In this document: piece after piece, positions 36,801-47,830 of the stretch
Layout of the letters: the number at the start of each line of letters is the position of its first letter
Numbering within the stretch: position 1 is the first letter of the stretch
Assembly: GCA_027704905.1 (NCBI GenBank)
Contig: CM051013.1
Location: 13,749,910 to 13,813,909, forward strand
Origin: Muraenolepis orangiensis
Taxonomy: Eukaryota; Chordata; Actinopteri; Gadiformes; Muraenolepididae
Direction: 5' to 3'
DNA length: 64,000 nucleotides
Position numbers and translations under genes: made by a program
Notes under the pieces: generated by a model
Told to the model about the DNA's origin: nothing
Seen by the model: only the letters and a program-made list of their open reading frames with translations
Database searches by the model: none

Positions 36801-37375
36801 TGATGATGGTCCACCAACAACATCCAAGTTGTTGGTGGACCTTGAACATCAGCTGAAGTTCCCCAGCCATATTGCAGTCACCACCCTGCGACCAGACATT
36901 GTTCTTGTGTCTGAGTCCACCAAGCAAGCTGTGCTGCTGGAGCTGACAGTCCCGTGGGAAGATCGCTTGGAAGAAGCCTTTGAAAGGAAGCTCTCCAAGT
37001 ACGCAGGACTGGTCAGCGACTGTCAGCAGGCTGGTTGGAGAGCAAGGTGTTTCCCGGTGGAAGTTGGATGCAGAGGATTCGCAGCCCGTTCCTTGGTCAG
37101 AGCCTTCAGCAGTTTAGGCATCGAGGGAGTGAGAAAGAGGAGAGCCATCCGCAGTACCACCGATGCGGCAGAGAGGGCCTCAAGATGGTTGTGGCTCAAA
37201 AGAGGGGAGCCATGGAGTCATGGTAGCTAGCTAGCCATCTGGACACAAGCTGGGGTCTGATCAGCCCCGGCTGGGTCACCTGGAGGAGGGCGTATGATGT
37301 TGCGAGACCCGAAACGTCCTATGATTCCAGGAACATCACTGAAGATGTGTCCAGACTAGGCATCAGTAGATGTAT
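36801..37375 (+). mobile_element. 3' end of a non-LTR retrotransposon with restriction-like endonuclease
   Basis: An open frame through 37230 contains RPDIVLVS followed by LLELTVPWED and a basic KLSKYAGL segment, then CFPVEVGCRGF. The PD...E-x-T-V pattern resembles the C-terminal restriction-like endonuclease domain of NeSL/R2/HERO-type LINEs. No reverse transcriptase precedes it, so the copy is 5'-truncated. Its 5' end contains a 13-bp inverted repeat (36808-36820 with 36829-36841). The 3' flank to about 37375 looks like element UTR. The clade (HERO or R2-like) is an inference. Confidence 0.6.
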
Positions 37376-37392
37376 GTACACAATGATTAGAT

Positions 37393-37615
37393 GATCCTCT
37401 CCACGTAAACTTTTAGTAAAAGGTGAACAATTTATACGATGTGGCAATAAATATAACATGAAATATGAAATTACAAAATAGATGTGTATGTAACTACCAT
37501 GTCTTGATACTGTTCAAATTCATTCAGCTGAGCTCCTTTCAACCTCCAGGTATGTTGACAGCCTACAAGAGTCAATAGGATTTTATTCATTTTAACTCCC
37601 CATTTCACTTAACTC
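37393..37615 (-). pseudogene. Decayed U5 snRNA gene relic with array spacer
   Basis: 37393-37440 aligns with the central U5 stem-loop of the array copies but carries several changes, including one in the otherwise invariant loop 1 (GCC to ACC). It runs straight into spacer sequence matching the array unit near 41369 onward (a GATGTGGCA-TAAATATAACATG block, then GACAGCCTACAAGAGTC). The U5 5' end and its promoter are missing, probably by deletion at a shared GAT. It marks a former extension of the array to the left. Confidence 0.8.
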
Positions 37616-37618
37616 CCC

Positions 37619-37791
37619 AAATCACGCACACAATATGATTGCGGTAGCAAAGATACTTCCTTTTGAGCATATGCCCTGTATAGCGCACATTATACAGAGG
37701 GCCATTGCTGTCTCCCTCCGTGAGTGTGGATTTTATGTTGTTTTAAGCACCATCAAATCCACAGCACCCCAAATCCTCTGCACTTTACTCT
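37619..37791 (+). mobile_element. hAT (ZBED-like) transposase fragment
   Basis: A short frame reads NHAHNMIAVAK and then FEHMPCIAHIIQRAI before a stop. The N-x2-N-M ... MPC-x-AH pattern is typical of hAT-superfamily transposase cores. No termini were seen; this is a remnant, unrelated to the complete hAT copy at 49633. Confidence 0.55.
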
Positions 37792-37927
37792 GAGCAACTG
37801 GTTAAAAGAACAATAGACTACATAAACCTGTTGACTGGACTCATGATACAGAAGTTTACACTGTTTCAATGTCATTTTACAGGTAAGAATGTGAAAAAGG
37901 ATTGTTCACTTTGGCACTTTGTTATTC

Positions 37928-40632
37928 CATCCATCCATCTTCTCCCGCTTATCCGTAATCGGGTCGCGGAGGTAGCAGCTTCAGCAGGGGACTCCAAACT
38001 TCCCTCTCCCTGGCAACATCGACAAGCTCTGACTGGGGGATCCCGAGGCGTTCCCAGGCCAGTGTGGAGATGTAATCACCCCACCTGTACCTCGGTCTGC
38101 CCCGTGGTCTCTTCCCAGTTGGATGTGCCTGGAAAACCTCCCTCGGGAGGCGACCAGGAAGCATCCTTACTAGATGCCCGAACCACCTCAACTGGCTCCT
38201 TTCTACGCGAAGGAGCAGTGGCTCTACTCCTAGTCTCTCACGAGGGACTGAGCTTCTCACCCTATCCCTCAGGGAGATACCAGCCACCCTCCTGAGGGAA
38301 CTCATTTTGGCCGCTTGTATTCGCAATCTCGTCCTTTCGGTCATTACCCATTGCTCATGGCCATAGGTGAGGGTAGGAACGAAGACTGATCGGTAGATCG
38401 AGAGCTTTGCCTTCTGGCTCAGCTCTCTTTTGGTTACAACGGTGCGACAAAGTGCACCCAATACCGCTCCCGCTGAACCTATTCTCCTGTCAATCTCACG
38501 CTCCATCCTCCCCTCACTCGAGAACAAGACCCCGAGATACTTGAACTCCTTCACTTGGGATAAGGACTCCCTCCCTACTTGGAGTAGACAATCCACCGGT
38601 TTCCTGCTAAGAACCATGGCCTCAGATTTGGAGGTGCTGATCCTCATCCCAGCCGCTTCACATTCCGCTGTAAACGATCCAGTGAGTGCTGAAGGTCACA
38701 TACTGATGACGCAAACAGGACCACATCATCTGCAAACAGCAGCGATTCAATCCTGAGCCCACCATACTGAAACCCCTCCCCTCCATGACTACGCCTTGAA
38801 ATCCTGTCCATGAAAATCACAAACAGGATGGGTGACAAAGCGCAGCCCTGGCGGAGGCCAACACCCACTGAGAACAGGCCTGACTTTCTACCGAGAATCC
38901 GGACACAGCTCTTGCTTTGGGAGTAGAGAGATTGGATGGCCCTCAACAGTGACCCCCGCACCCCATTCTCCCGCAGCACCCCTCACAGTATTTCCCGAGG
39001 GACCCGATCATATGCCTTCTCCAAATCCACAAAACACATGTAGACCGGATGGACATACTCCCAAGCCCCCTCCAGGATCCTTGCAAGAGTGAAAAGCTGG
39101 TCTGTTGTTCCACGACCAGGGCGGAATCCGCATTGTAACTCTTCAATCCGAGGTTCGACTATCGGCCAAACCATCCTTTCCAGCACCTTGGAGTAGACTT
39201 TCCCAGGGAGGCTGAGTAATGTGATACCCCTGTAATTGGCACACACCCTCTGGTCACCCTTTTTGAACAGGGGTACCACCACCCCCGTTTGCCACTCCTC
39301 AGGCACTGTCCCAGACTTCCACGCAATGTTGAAAAGACGTGTCATCCACGACAGCCCCTCAACACCCAGAGCCTTTAGCATTTCTGTACGGAACTCATCA
39401 ACCCCTGGGGCTTTGCCACTGCGGAGATGTTTGACTACCGTAGTGACTTCCTCCAGGGAGATTGATGTTTGCCGTCCTTCATCCTCCAGCTCCGTCTCTA
39501 CCATTGAGGGTGTAGTTGGGTTAAGAAGTTCCTCAAAGTGTTCTTTCCACCGCCCGATCACCTCCTCAGTTGAGGTCAGCAATGTCCCACCCTTACTGTA
39601 CACAGCTTGGATGGATCCATGCTTCCCCCTCCTGAGGCGCCGGATTGTTTGCCAGAAACGCTTTGGTGCCGACTGAAAGTCCTTCTCCATGGCTTCTCCG
39701 AATTCCTCCCACACCCGCTGCTTTGCCTCTGCTACAGCCGAGGCTGCCGTCCTCTTGGCCTGTCGATACCTCGCAACTGAGTCCGGAGTCTCACAGGCTA
39801 ACATAGCCTGGAAGGCCTCCTTCTTCAGCCGGACGGCTTCCCTGACCACCTGTGTCCACCACGAAGTCCGAGGGTTGCCGCCCCTTGAGGCACCAATGAC
39901 CTTGAGGCCACAGCTCTCAACCGCAGCTTCGGCAATAGAAGCTTTGAACAATGACCATTCTGGCTCAATGCCCCCAGCCTCCACAGAGATGCTGAAAAAT
40001 TCCGCCGGAGGTGGGAGTTGAAGGTCTCCCGGTCAGGGGCATCCACCAGACGTTACCAGTTCACCCGCACTACACGTTTTGGCTTACCTGGTCTGTCCAG
40101 AGGCTTCCCCCGCCACTTACCCAACTCACCACCAGATGGTGATCGGTTGACAGCTCTGCCCCTCTCTTCACCCGAGTGTCCAAAACATGCGGCCTCAGGC
40201 CAGATGTACACAAGTGATGCGCATGAGCATCCTTATGTTTGAACATGGTGTTTGTTATGGCCAATCCATGACTAGCACAGAAATCCAACAACAAAACCCC
40301 ACTCCGGTTCAGATCAGGTAGGCCGTTCATCCCCAACACGCCCCTCCAAGTTTCCCCATCGTTACCCACGTGTGCGTTGAAGTCTCCCAGGAGGACTATA
40401 GAGTCCCCTTCAGGAGCTCCATGCAGGACTCCATCCAGGGTGTGAAAGAAGGCGGGATATTCCGAACTGTTGTTTGGTGCATAGGCACAAACAACAGTCA
40501 GAGTTTTCCCTCCCATGACCCTAAGGCGTAGGGAGGCGACCCTCTCGTCCACCGGGGTAAACTCCAACAAAGCGGCACTCAGCCGGGGACTTGTGAGAAT
40601 CCCCACACCCGCCCGGCGCCTCACACCCTGAC
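37928..40632 (-). mobile_element. 5'-truncated LINE (AP endonuclease + reverse transcriptase)
   Basis: Minus-strand fragments cover, in order, part of an AP endonuclease (40624-40070, with LLGDFNAHVG and STDHHLVV), a linker, and reverse transcriptase: FRPGRGTTDQL and VDLEKAYDRVPRE to about 38983, then LRQGCALSPILF and the catalytic LLFADDVVLF (38979-38644). The C-terminal part is 38647-37949, with LRWFGHLVRMLPGRLPREVF. Frames are broken by stops, at least near 38980 and 38645, so it cannot encode a full protein. The 3' end is a short (ATGG)n tail common in fish LINEs. Its truncated 5' end abuts the first U5 repeat unit. Clade not assigned. Confidence 0.85.
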
Positions 40633-41055
40633 ACAGACTGCGTTGAAAAAGATTGTATTCAACGTTTCAGTTTAAATGTAATGTAGAAAGGAATCCTTCG
40701 GTTTCGCCAAGCATTGTGGGTAGGCGATCTTGTTTCACGTTCAAGTGTTAAAACATAACATATAAGCCGCTTTACCTGAATACGTTTGGAGACACGAAAT
40801 CGGCCTTCATGCCAACTTGTAATTCATATAAAGAACAGTGTATATACAATTGCAAAACGTTTTGTACATATTGGTCTTGATACTGTTCTCACTACTTGTT
40901 TCTAATAACATGAACGCCAGGTGCTACTCCAACGGTATAGGACTGATGAGACAGAAGTATATGCCATCATGATTCAGAACATAAGTGACCCACCTCATTA
41001 TACTGCTGGACCAATGCGCAGTAGACATTCTTCATTGATTTGACAAGTAAAGAAA

Positions 41056-41170
41056 GGCCCACCTTTCGGCGGAGCGTCAAAAATTAGTCGATACTCATAT
41101 TGTTCCTCTCCACGGAAATCTTTAGTAAAAGGCGAAAGATTTATACGATCTGAAGAGAAACCTGAGTGCT
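41056..41170 (-). ncRNA. U5 snRNA, variant A, copy 1
   Basis: U5 is the snRNA whose loop 1 aligns exon ends during both splicing steps in the U5 and U4/U6.U5 snRNPs. This 115-nt copy (human U5 is about 116 nt) has loop 1 GCCTTTTAC at 41133-41125 inside the conserved CTTTC...AAAG stem, the lower stem strands CAGATCGTATAAATC and GATTTCCGTGGAGAGG, Sm site AATTTTTG (41085-41078), and a 3' hairpin GCTCCGCC-GAAA-GGTGGGCC. The 5' end is set at A of AGCACTCAGG by alignment to human U5. As the edge copy, it differs from the other A genes by one base before the Sm site (ATCGAC rather than ATCAAC). Confidence 0.93.
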
Positions 41171-41186
41171 GATCATGGTAAGGCTT

Positions 41187-41277
41187 CAAATGTGACCCCA
41201 TTATCCAACCTCACACCTTCAGTAACGTTTTTATATTGATAGTAAAGTTGGACTTTTGCATTAGTAATCAGAAGCAC
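41187..41277 (-). promoter_or_regulatory. U5-A proximal promoter block (repeated in every unit)
   Basis: About 90 bp just upstream of U5-A is strongly conserved with the equivalent block of U5-B, although most other spacer is unrelated. It includes the position expected for the snRNA proximal sequence element (about -45 to -65; minus-strand GTTACTGAAGGTGT at about 41215-41228) and an octamer-like ATGCAAAA at 41261-41254 (about -84 to -91). Assignment as PSE and octamer rests on position and conservation, not on a tested match. Confidence 0.6.
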
Positions 41278-41724
41278 TGGTGTTCACACTACAAATTGTG
41301 TGGAAAAAATATGAAATTGAACATAATGTTTCATTTGGACTTGATGGTGCTTTAACTGTTTGTTGTGCGGATGTGGCATTAAATATAACATGAAACATGA
41401 AAATGACAAAAAGGTTGTGTACGTGGAACTCTGTGTAAATTGACAGCCTACAAGAGTCGATAGGAATTTATTCATTTGAACTCCCTGTAAGGAAGCTGGA
41501 GATCTTAAATATGATGGGATCAGGTGACGGTAATAAGACACAGTAAATACATGGTCTAGATGGACTTCAATTTAAGACCTCGGTCTAGACCAGCCCAAAA
41601 TCACAGAGACTTGGTCTTGACTCGGACTCACCCTTTAAGGTCTTGACTCGATGCAGATGGTCTCGTCCCCATCACTGCAATGGTCGTCCAAGGGCAAATG
41701 TTATCACTTTGACAAGAAGAGAAA

Positions 41725-41839
41725 GGCCCACCTTTCGGCGGAGCAACAAAAATTAGTTGATACTCGTATTGTTCCTCTCCACGGAAATCTTTAGTAAAAG
41801 GCGAAAGATTTATGCGCTCTGAAGAGAAACCTGAGTGCT
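41725..41839 (-). ncRNA. U5 snRNA, variant B, copy 1
   Basis: Same length and landmarks as variant A: loop 1 at 41802-41794, Sm site at 41754-41747, GAAA-capped 3' hairpin. B differs from A in the 5' internal-loop strand (AGCGCATAAATC instead of ATCGTATAAATC), in CGAG for TGAG after the 3' stem strand, and in GTTGC for GACGC after the Sm site. A ZNF143-type site lies about 200 bp upstream. Confidence 0.93.
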
Positions 41840-41852
41840 GACTTTGGTCCGT

Positions 41853-42054
41853 CTTCAAATGTGACCCGATGATCCAGCCTAACACCTTCAGTAACGTTTT
41901 TATATTGATAGTACAGTTGGACTTTTGCATTAGTAATCAGAGGCACCAGTGTTCCAGCTACAGACTGCGTTGAAAAAGATTGTATTCAACCTAACGTTTT
42001 AGTTTAAATGTAATGTAGAAAGGAATCCTTCGGTTTCGCCAAGCATTGTGGGTA
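41853..42054 (-). promoter_or_regulatory. U5-B promoter with ZNF143-type distal site
   Basis: The proximal block (41853-41946) matches that of U5-A. At 42054-42039 the minus strand reads TACCCACAATGCTTGG, close to the ZNF143/Staf SBS consensus YWCCCAYAATGCAYYG, 200-215 bp upstream of the U5-B start, which is where vertebrate snRNA distal elements lie. The site repeats with every unit, and a copy without a gene survives at 40707-40722 on the left edge. Confidence 0.7.
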
Positions 42055-42387
42055 GGCGATCTTGTTTCACGTTCAAGTGTTAAAACATAACATATAAGCC
42101 GCTTTACCTGAATACGTTTGGAGACACGAAATCGGCCTTCATGCCAACTTGTAATTCATATAAAGAACAGTGTATATACAATTGCAAAACGTTTTGTACA
42201 TATTGGTCTTGATACTGTTCTCACTACTTGTTTCTAATAACATGAACGCCAGGTGCTACTCCAACGGTATAGGACTGATGAGACAGAAGTATATGCCATC
42301 ATGATTCAGAATATAAGTGACCCACCTCATTATACTGCTGGACCAATGCGCAGTAGACATTCTTCATTGATTTGACAAGTAAAGAAA

Positions 42388-42502
42388 GCCCCACCTTTCG
42401 GCGGAGCGTCAAAAATTAGTTGATACTCATATTGTTCCTCTCCACGGAAATCTTTAGTAAAAGGCGAAAGATTTATACGATCTGAAGAGAAACCTGAGTG
42501 CT
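42388..42502 (-). ncRNA. U5 snRNA, variant A, copy 2
   Basis: A-type sequence. The 3' hairpin reads GCTCCGCC-GAAA-GGTGGGGC, which pairs along all eight positions (two or more G-U pairs), unlike copy 1 where one pair is lost. Confidence 0.93.
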
Positions 42503-43056
42503 GATCATGGTAAGGCTTCAAATGTGACCCCATTATCCAACCTCACACCTTCAGTAACGTTTTTATATTGATAGTAAAGTTGGACTTTTGCATTAGTAAT
42601 CAGAAGCACTGGTGTTCACACTACAAATTGTGTGGAAAAAATATGAAATTGAACATAATGTTTCATTTGGACTTGATGGTGCTTTAACTGTTTGTTGTGC
42701 GGATGTGGCATTAAATATAACATGAAACATGAAAATGACAAAAAGGTTGTGTACGTGGAACTCCGCGTAAATTGACAGCCTACAAGAGTCGATAGGAATT
42801 TATTCATTTGAACTCCCTGTAAGGAAGCTGGAGATCTTAAATATGATGGGATCAGGTGACGGTAATAAGACACAGTAAATACATGGTCTAGATGGACTTC
42901 AATTTAAGACCTCGGTCTAGACCAGCCCAAAATCACAGAGACTTGGTCTTGACTCGGACTCACCCTTTAAGGTCTTGACTCGATGCAGATGGTCCCGTCC
43001 CCATCACTGCAATGGTCGTCCAAGGGCAAATGTTATCACTTTGACAAGAAGAGAAA

Positions 43057-43171
43057 GGCCCACCTTTCGGCGGAGCAACAAAAATTAGTTGATACTCGTA
43101 TTGTTCCTCTCCACGGAAATCTTTAGTAAAAGGCGAAAGATTTATGCGCTCTGAAGAGAAACCTGAGTGCT
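43057..43171 (-). ncRNA. U5 snRNA, variant B, copy 2
   Basis: Identical to B copy 1 over the transcribed region as read. Neighbouring spacer carries the alternate unit haplotype (GTCCCG for GTCTCG downstream). Confidence 0.93.
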
Positions 43172-43719
43172 GACTTTGGTCCGTCTTCAAATGTGACCCG
43201 ATGATCCAGCCTAACACCTTCAGTAACGTTTTTATATTGATAGTACAGTTGGACTTTTGCATTAGTAATCAGAGGCACCAGTGTTCCAGCTACAGACTGC
43301 GTTGAAAAAGATTGTATTCAACCTAACGTTTTAGTTTAAATGTAATGTAGAAAGGAATCCTTCGGTTTCGCCAAGCATTGTGGGTAGGCGATCTTGTTTC
43401 ACGTTCAAGTGTTAAAACATAACATATAAGCCGCTTTACCTGAATACGTTTGGAGACACGAAATCGGCCTTCATGCCAACTTGTAATTCATATAAAGAAC
43501 AGTGTATATACAATTGCAAAACGTTTTGTACATATTGGTCTTGATACTGTTCTCACTACTTGTTTCTAATAACATGAACGCCAGGTGCTACTCCAACGGT
43601 ATAGGACTGATGAGACAGAAGTATATGCCATCATGATTCAGAATATAAGTGACCCACCTCATTATACTGCTGGACCAATGCGCAGTAGACATTCTTCATT
43701 GATTTGACAAGTAAAGAAA

Positions 43720-43834
43720 GGCCCACCTTTCGGCGGAGCGTCAAAAATTAGTTGATACTCATATTGTTCCTCTCCACGGAAATCTTTAGTAAAAGGCGAA
43801 AGATTTATACGATCTGAAGAGAAACCTGAGTGCT
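43720..43834 (-). ncRNA. U5 snRNA, variant A, copy 3
   Basis: A-type with the GGTGGGCC hairpin form of copy 1. All U5 landmarks intact. Confidence 0.93.
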
Positions 43835-44388
43835 GATCATGGTAAGGCTTCAAATGTGACCCCATTATCCAACCTCACACCTTCAGTAACGTTTTTATAT
43901 TGATAGTAAAGTTGGACTTTTGCATTAGTAATCAGAAGCACTGGTGTTCACACTACAAATTGTGTGGAAAAAATATGAAATTGAACATAATGTTTCATTT
44001 GGACTTGATGGTGCTTTAACTGTTTGTTGTGCGGATGTGGCATTAAATATAACATGAAACATGAAAATGACAAAAAGGTTGTGTACGTGGAACTCTGTGT
44101 AAATTGACAGCCTACAAGAGTCGATAGGAATTTATTCATTTGAACTCCCTGTAAGGAAGCTGGAGATCTTAAATATGATGGGATCAGGTGACGGTAATAA
44201 GACACAGTAAATACATGGTCTAGATGGACTTCAATTTAAGACCTCGGTCTAGACCAGCCCAAAATCACAGAGACTTGGTCTTGACTCGGACTCACCCTTT
44301 AAGGTCTTGACTCGATGCAGATGGTCTCGTCCCCATCACTGCAATGGTCGTCCAAGGGCAAATGTTATCACTTTGACAAGAAGAGAAA

Positions 44389-44503
44389 GGCCCACCTTTC
44401 GGCGGAGCAACAAAAATTAGTTGATACTCGTATTGTTCCTCTCCACGGAAATCTTTAGTAAAAGGCGAAAGATTTATGCGCTCTGAAGAGAAACCTGAGT
44501 GCT
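44389..44503 (-). ncRNA. U5 snRNA, variant B, copy 3
   Basis: B-type, identical to B copy 1 as read; loop 1, Sm site and 3' hairpin intact. Confidence 0.93.
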
Positions 44504-45051
44504 GACTTTGGTCCGTCTTCAAATGTGACCCGATGATCCAGCCTAACACCTTCAGTAACGTTTTTATATTGATAGTACAGTTGGACTTTTGCATTAGTAA
44601 TCAGAGGCACCAGTGTTCCAGCTACAGACTGCGTTGAAAAAGATTGTATTCAACCTAACGTTTTAGTTTAAATGTAATGTAGAAAGGAATCCTTCGGTTT
44701 CGCCAAGCATTGTGGGTAGGCGATCTTGTTTCACGTTCAAGTGTTAAAACATAACATATAAGCCGCTTTACCTGAATACGTTTGGAGACACGAAATCGGC
44801 CTTCATGCCAACTTGTAATTCATATAAAGAACAGTGTATATACAATTGCAAAACGTTTTGTACATATTGGTCTTGATACTGTTCTCACTACTTGTTTCTA
44901 ATAACATGAACGCCAGGTGCTACTCCAACGGTATAGGACTGATGAGACAGAAGTATATGCCATCATGATTCAGAATATAAGTGACCCACCTCATTATACT
45001 GCTGGACCAATGCGCAGTAGACATTCTTCATTGATTTGACAAGTAAAGAAA

Positions 45052-45166
45052 GCCCCACCTTTCGGCGGAGCGTCAAAAATTAGTTGATACTCATATTGTT
45101 CCTCTCCACGGAAATCTTTAGTAAAAGGCGAAAGATTTATACGATCTGAAGAGAAACCTGAGTGCT
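45052..45166 (-). ncRNA. U5 snRNA, variant A, copy 4
   Basis: A-type with the fully paired GGTGGGGC hairpin form, matching copy 2. Confidence 0.93.
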
Positions 45167-45720
45167 GATCATGGTAAGGCTTCAAATGTGACCCCATTAT
45201 CCAACCTCACACCTTCAGTAACGTTTTTATATTGATAGTAAAGTTGGACTTTTGCATTAGTAATCAGAAGCACTGGTGTTCACACTACAAATTGTGTGGA
45301 AAAAATATGAAATTGAACATAATGTTTCATTTGGACTTGATGGTGCTTTAACTGTTTGTTGTGCGGATGTGGCATTAAATATAACATGAAACATGAAAAT
45401 GACAAAAAGGTTGTGTACGTGGAACTCCGCGTAAATTGACAGCCTACAAGAGTCGATAGGAATTTATTCATTTGAACTCCCTGTAAGGAAGCTGGAGATC
45501 TTAAATATGATGGGATCAGGTGACGGTAATAAGACACAGTAAATACATGGTCTAGATGGACTTCAATTTAAGACCTCGGTCTAGACCAGCCCAAAATCAC
45601 AGAGACTTGGTCTTGACTCGGACTCACCCTTTAAGGTGTTGACTCGATGCAGATGGTCCCGTCCCCATCACTGCAATGGTCGTCCAAGGGCAAATGTTAT
45701 CACTTTGACAAGAAGAGAAA

Positions 45721-45835
45721 GGCCCACCTTTCGGCGGAGCAACAAAAATTAGTTGATACTCGTATTGTTCCTCTCCACGGAAATCTTTAGTAAAAGGCGA
45801 AAGATTTATGCGCTCTGAAGAGAAACCTGAGTGCT
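45721..45835 (-). ncRNA. U5 snRNA, variant B, copy 4
   Basis: B-type, intact. The downstream spacer has one private change (AAGGTG for AAGGTC at about 45638). Confidence 0.93.
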
Positions 45836-46383
45836 GACTTTGGTCCGTCTTCAAATGTGACCCGATGATCCAGCCTAACACCTTCAGTAACGTTTTTATA
45901 TTGATAGTACAGTTGGACTTTTGCATTAGTAATCAGAGGCACCAGTGTTCCAGCTACAGACTGCGTTGAAAAAGATTGTATTCAACCTAACGTTTTAGTT
46001 TAAATGTAATGTAGAAAGGAATCCTTCGGTTTCGCCAAGCATTGTGGGTAGGCGATCTTGTTTCACGTTCAAGTGTTAAAACATAACATATAAGCCGCTT
46101 TACCTGAATACGTTTGGAGACACGAAATCGGCCTTCATGCCAACTTGTAATTCATATAAAGAACAGTGTATATACAATTGCAAAACGTTTTGTACATATT
46201 GGTCTTGATACTGTTCTCACTACTTGTTTCTAATAACATGAACGCCAGGTGCTACTCCAACGGTATAGGACTGATGAGACAGAAGTATATGCCATCATGA
46301 TTCAGAATATAAGTGACCCACCTCATTATACTGCTGGACCAATGCGCAGTAGACATTCTTCATTGATTTGACAAGTAAAGAAA

Positions 46384-46498
46384 GGCCCACCTTTCGGCGG
46401 AGCGTCAAAAATTAGTTGATACTCATATTGTTCCTCTCCATGGAAATCTTTAGTAAAAGGCGAAAGATTTATACGATCTGAAGAGAAACCTGAGTGCT
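46384..46498 (-). ncRNA. U5 snRNA, variant A, copy 5
   Basis: A-type with the GGTGGGCC hairpin. It has one private substitution in the otherwise invariant stem strand: TTTCCATGGAG for TTTCCGTGGAG. This falls in the conserved internal-loop/stem-I region, so the copy may be functionally weakened. Confidence 0.9.
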
Positions 46499-47052
46499 GA
46501 TCATGGTAAGGCTTCAAATGTGACCCCATTATCCAACCTCACACCTTCAGTAACGTTTTTATATTGATAGTAAAGTTGGACTTTTGCATTAGTAATCAGA
46601 AGCACTGGTGTTCACACTACAAATTGTGTGGAAAAAATATGAAATTGAACATAATGTTTCATTTGGACTTGATGGTGCTTTAACTGTTTGTTGTGCGGAT
46701 GTGGCATTAAATATAACATGAAACATGAAAATGACAAAAAGGTTGTGTACGTGGAACTCTGTGTAAATTGACAGCCTACAAGAGTCGATAGGAATTTATT
46801 CATTTGAACTCCCTGTAAGGAAGCTGGAGATCTTAAATATGATGGGATCAGGTGACGGTAATAAGACACAGTAAATACATGGTCTAGATGGACTTCAATT
46901 TAAGACCTCGGTCTAGACCAGCCCAAAATCACAGAGACTTGGTCTTGACTCGGACTCACCCTTTAAGGTCTTGACTCGATGCAGATGGTCCCGTCCCCAT
47001 CACTGCAATGGTCGTCCAAGGGCAAATGTTATCACTTTGACAAGAAGAGAAA

Positions 47053-47167
47053 GGCCCACCTTTCGGCGGAGCAACAAAAATTAGTTGATACTCGTATTGA
47101 TCCTCTCCACGGAAATCTTTAGTAAAAGGCGAAAGATTTATGCGCTCTGAAGAGAAACCTGAGTGCT
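47053..47167 (-). ncRNA. U5 snRNA, variant B, copy 5
   Basis: B-type with one private substitution just after the lower stem: GGAGAGGATCAA for GGAGAGGAACAA. Other landmarks intact. Confidence 0.9.
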
Positions 47168-47715
47168 GACTTTGGTCCGTCTTCAAATGTGACCCGATGA
47201 TCCAGCCTAACACCTTCAGTAACGTTTTTATATTGATAGTACAGTTGGACTTTTGCATTAGTAATCAGAGGCACCAGTGTTCCAGCTACAGACTGCGTTG
47301 AAAAAGATTGTATTCAACCTAACGTTTTAGTTTAAATGTAATGTAGAAAGGAATCCTTCGGTTTCGCCAAGCATTGTGGGTAGGCGATCTTGTTTCACGT
47401 TCAAGTGTTAAAACATAACATATAAGCCGCTTTACCTGAATACGTTTGGAGACACGAAATCGGCCTTCATGCCAACTTGTAATTCATATAAAGAACAGTG
47501 TATATACAATTGCAAAACGTTTTGTACATATTGGTCTTGATACTGTTCTCACTACTTGTTTCTAATAACATGAACACCAGGTGCTACTCCAACGGTATAG
47601 GACTGATGAGACAGAAGTATATGCCATCATGATTCAGAATATAAGTGACCGACCTCATTATACTGCTGGACCAATGCGCAGTAGACATTCTTCATTGATT
47701 TGACAAGTAAAGAAA

Positions 47716-47830
47716 GCCCCACCTTTCGGCGGAGCGTCAAAAATTAGTTGATACTCATATTGTTCCTCTCCACGGAAATCTTTAGTAAAAGGCGAAAGAT
47801 TTATACGATCTGAAGAGAAACCTGAGTGCT
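47716..47830 (-). ncRNA. U5 snRNA, variant A, copy 6
   Basis: A-type with the GGTGGGGC hairpin form; landmarks intact. Confidence 0.93.
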
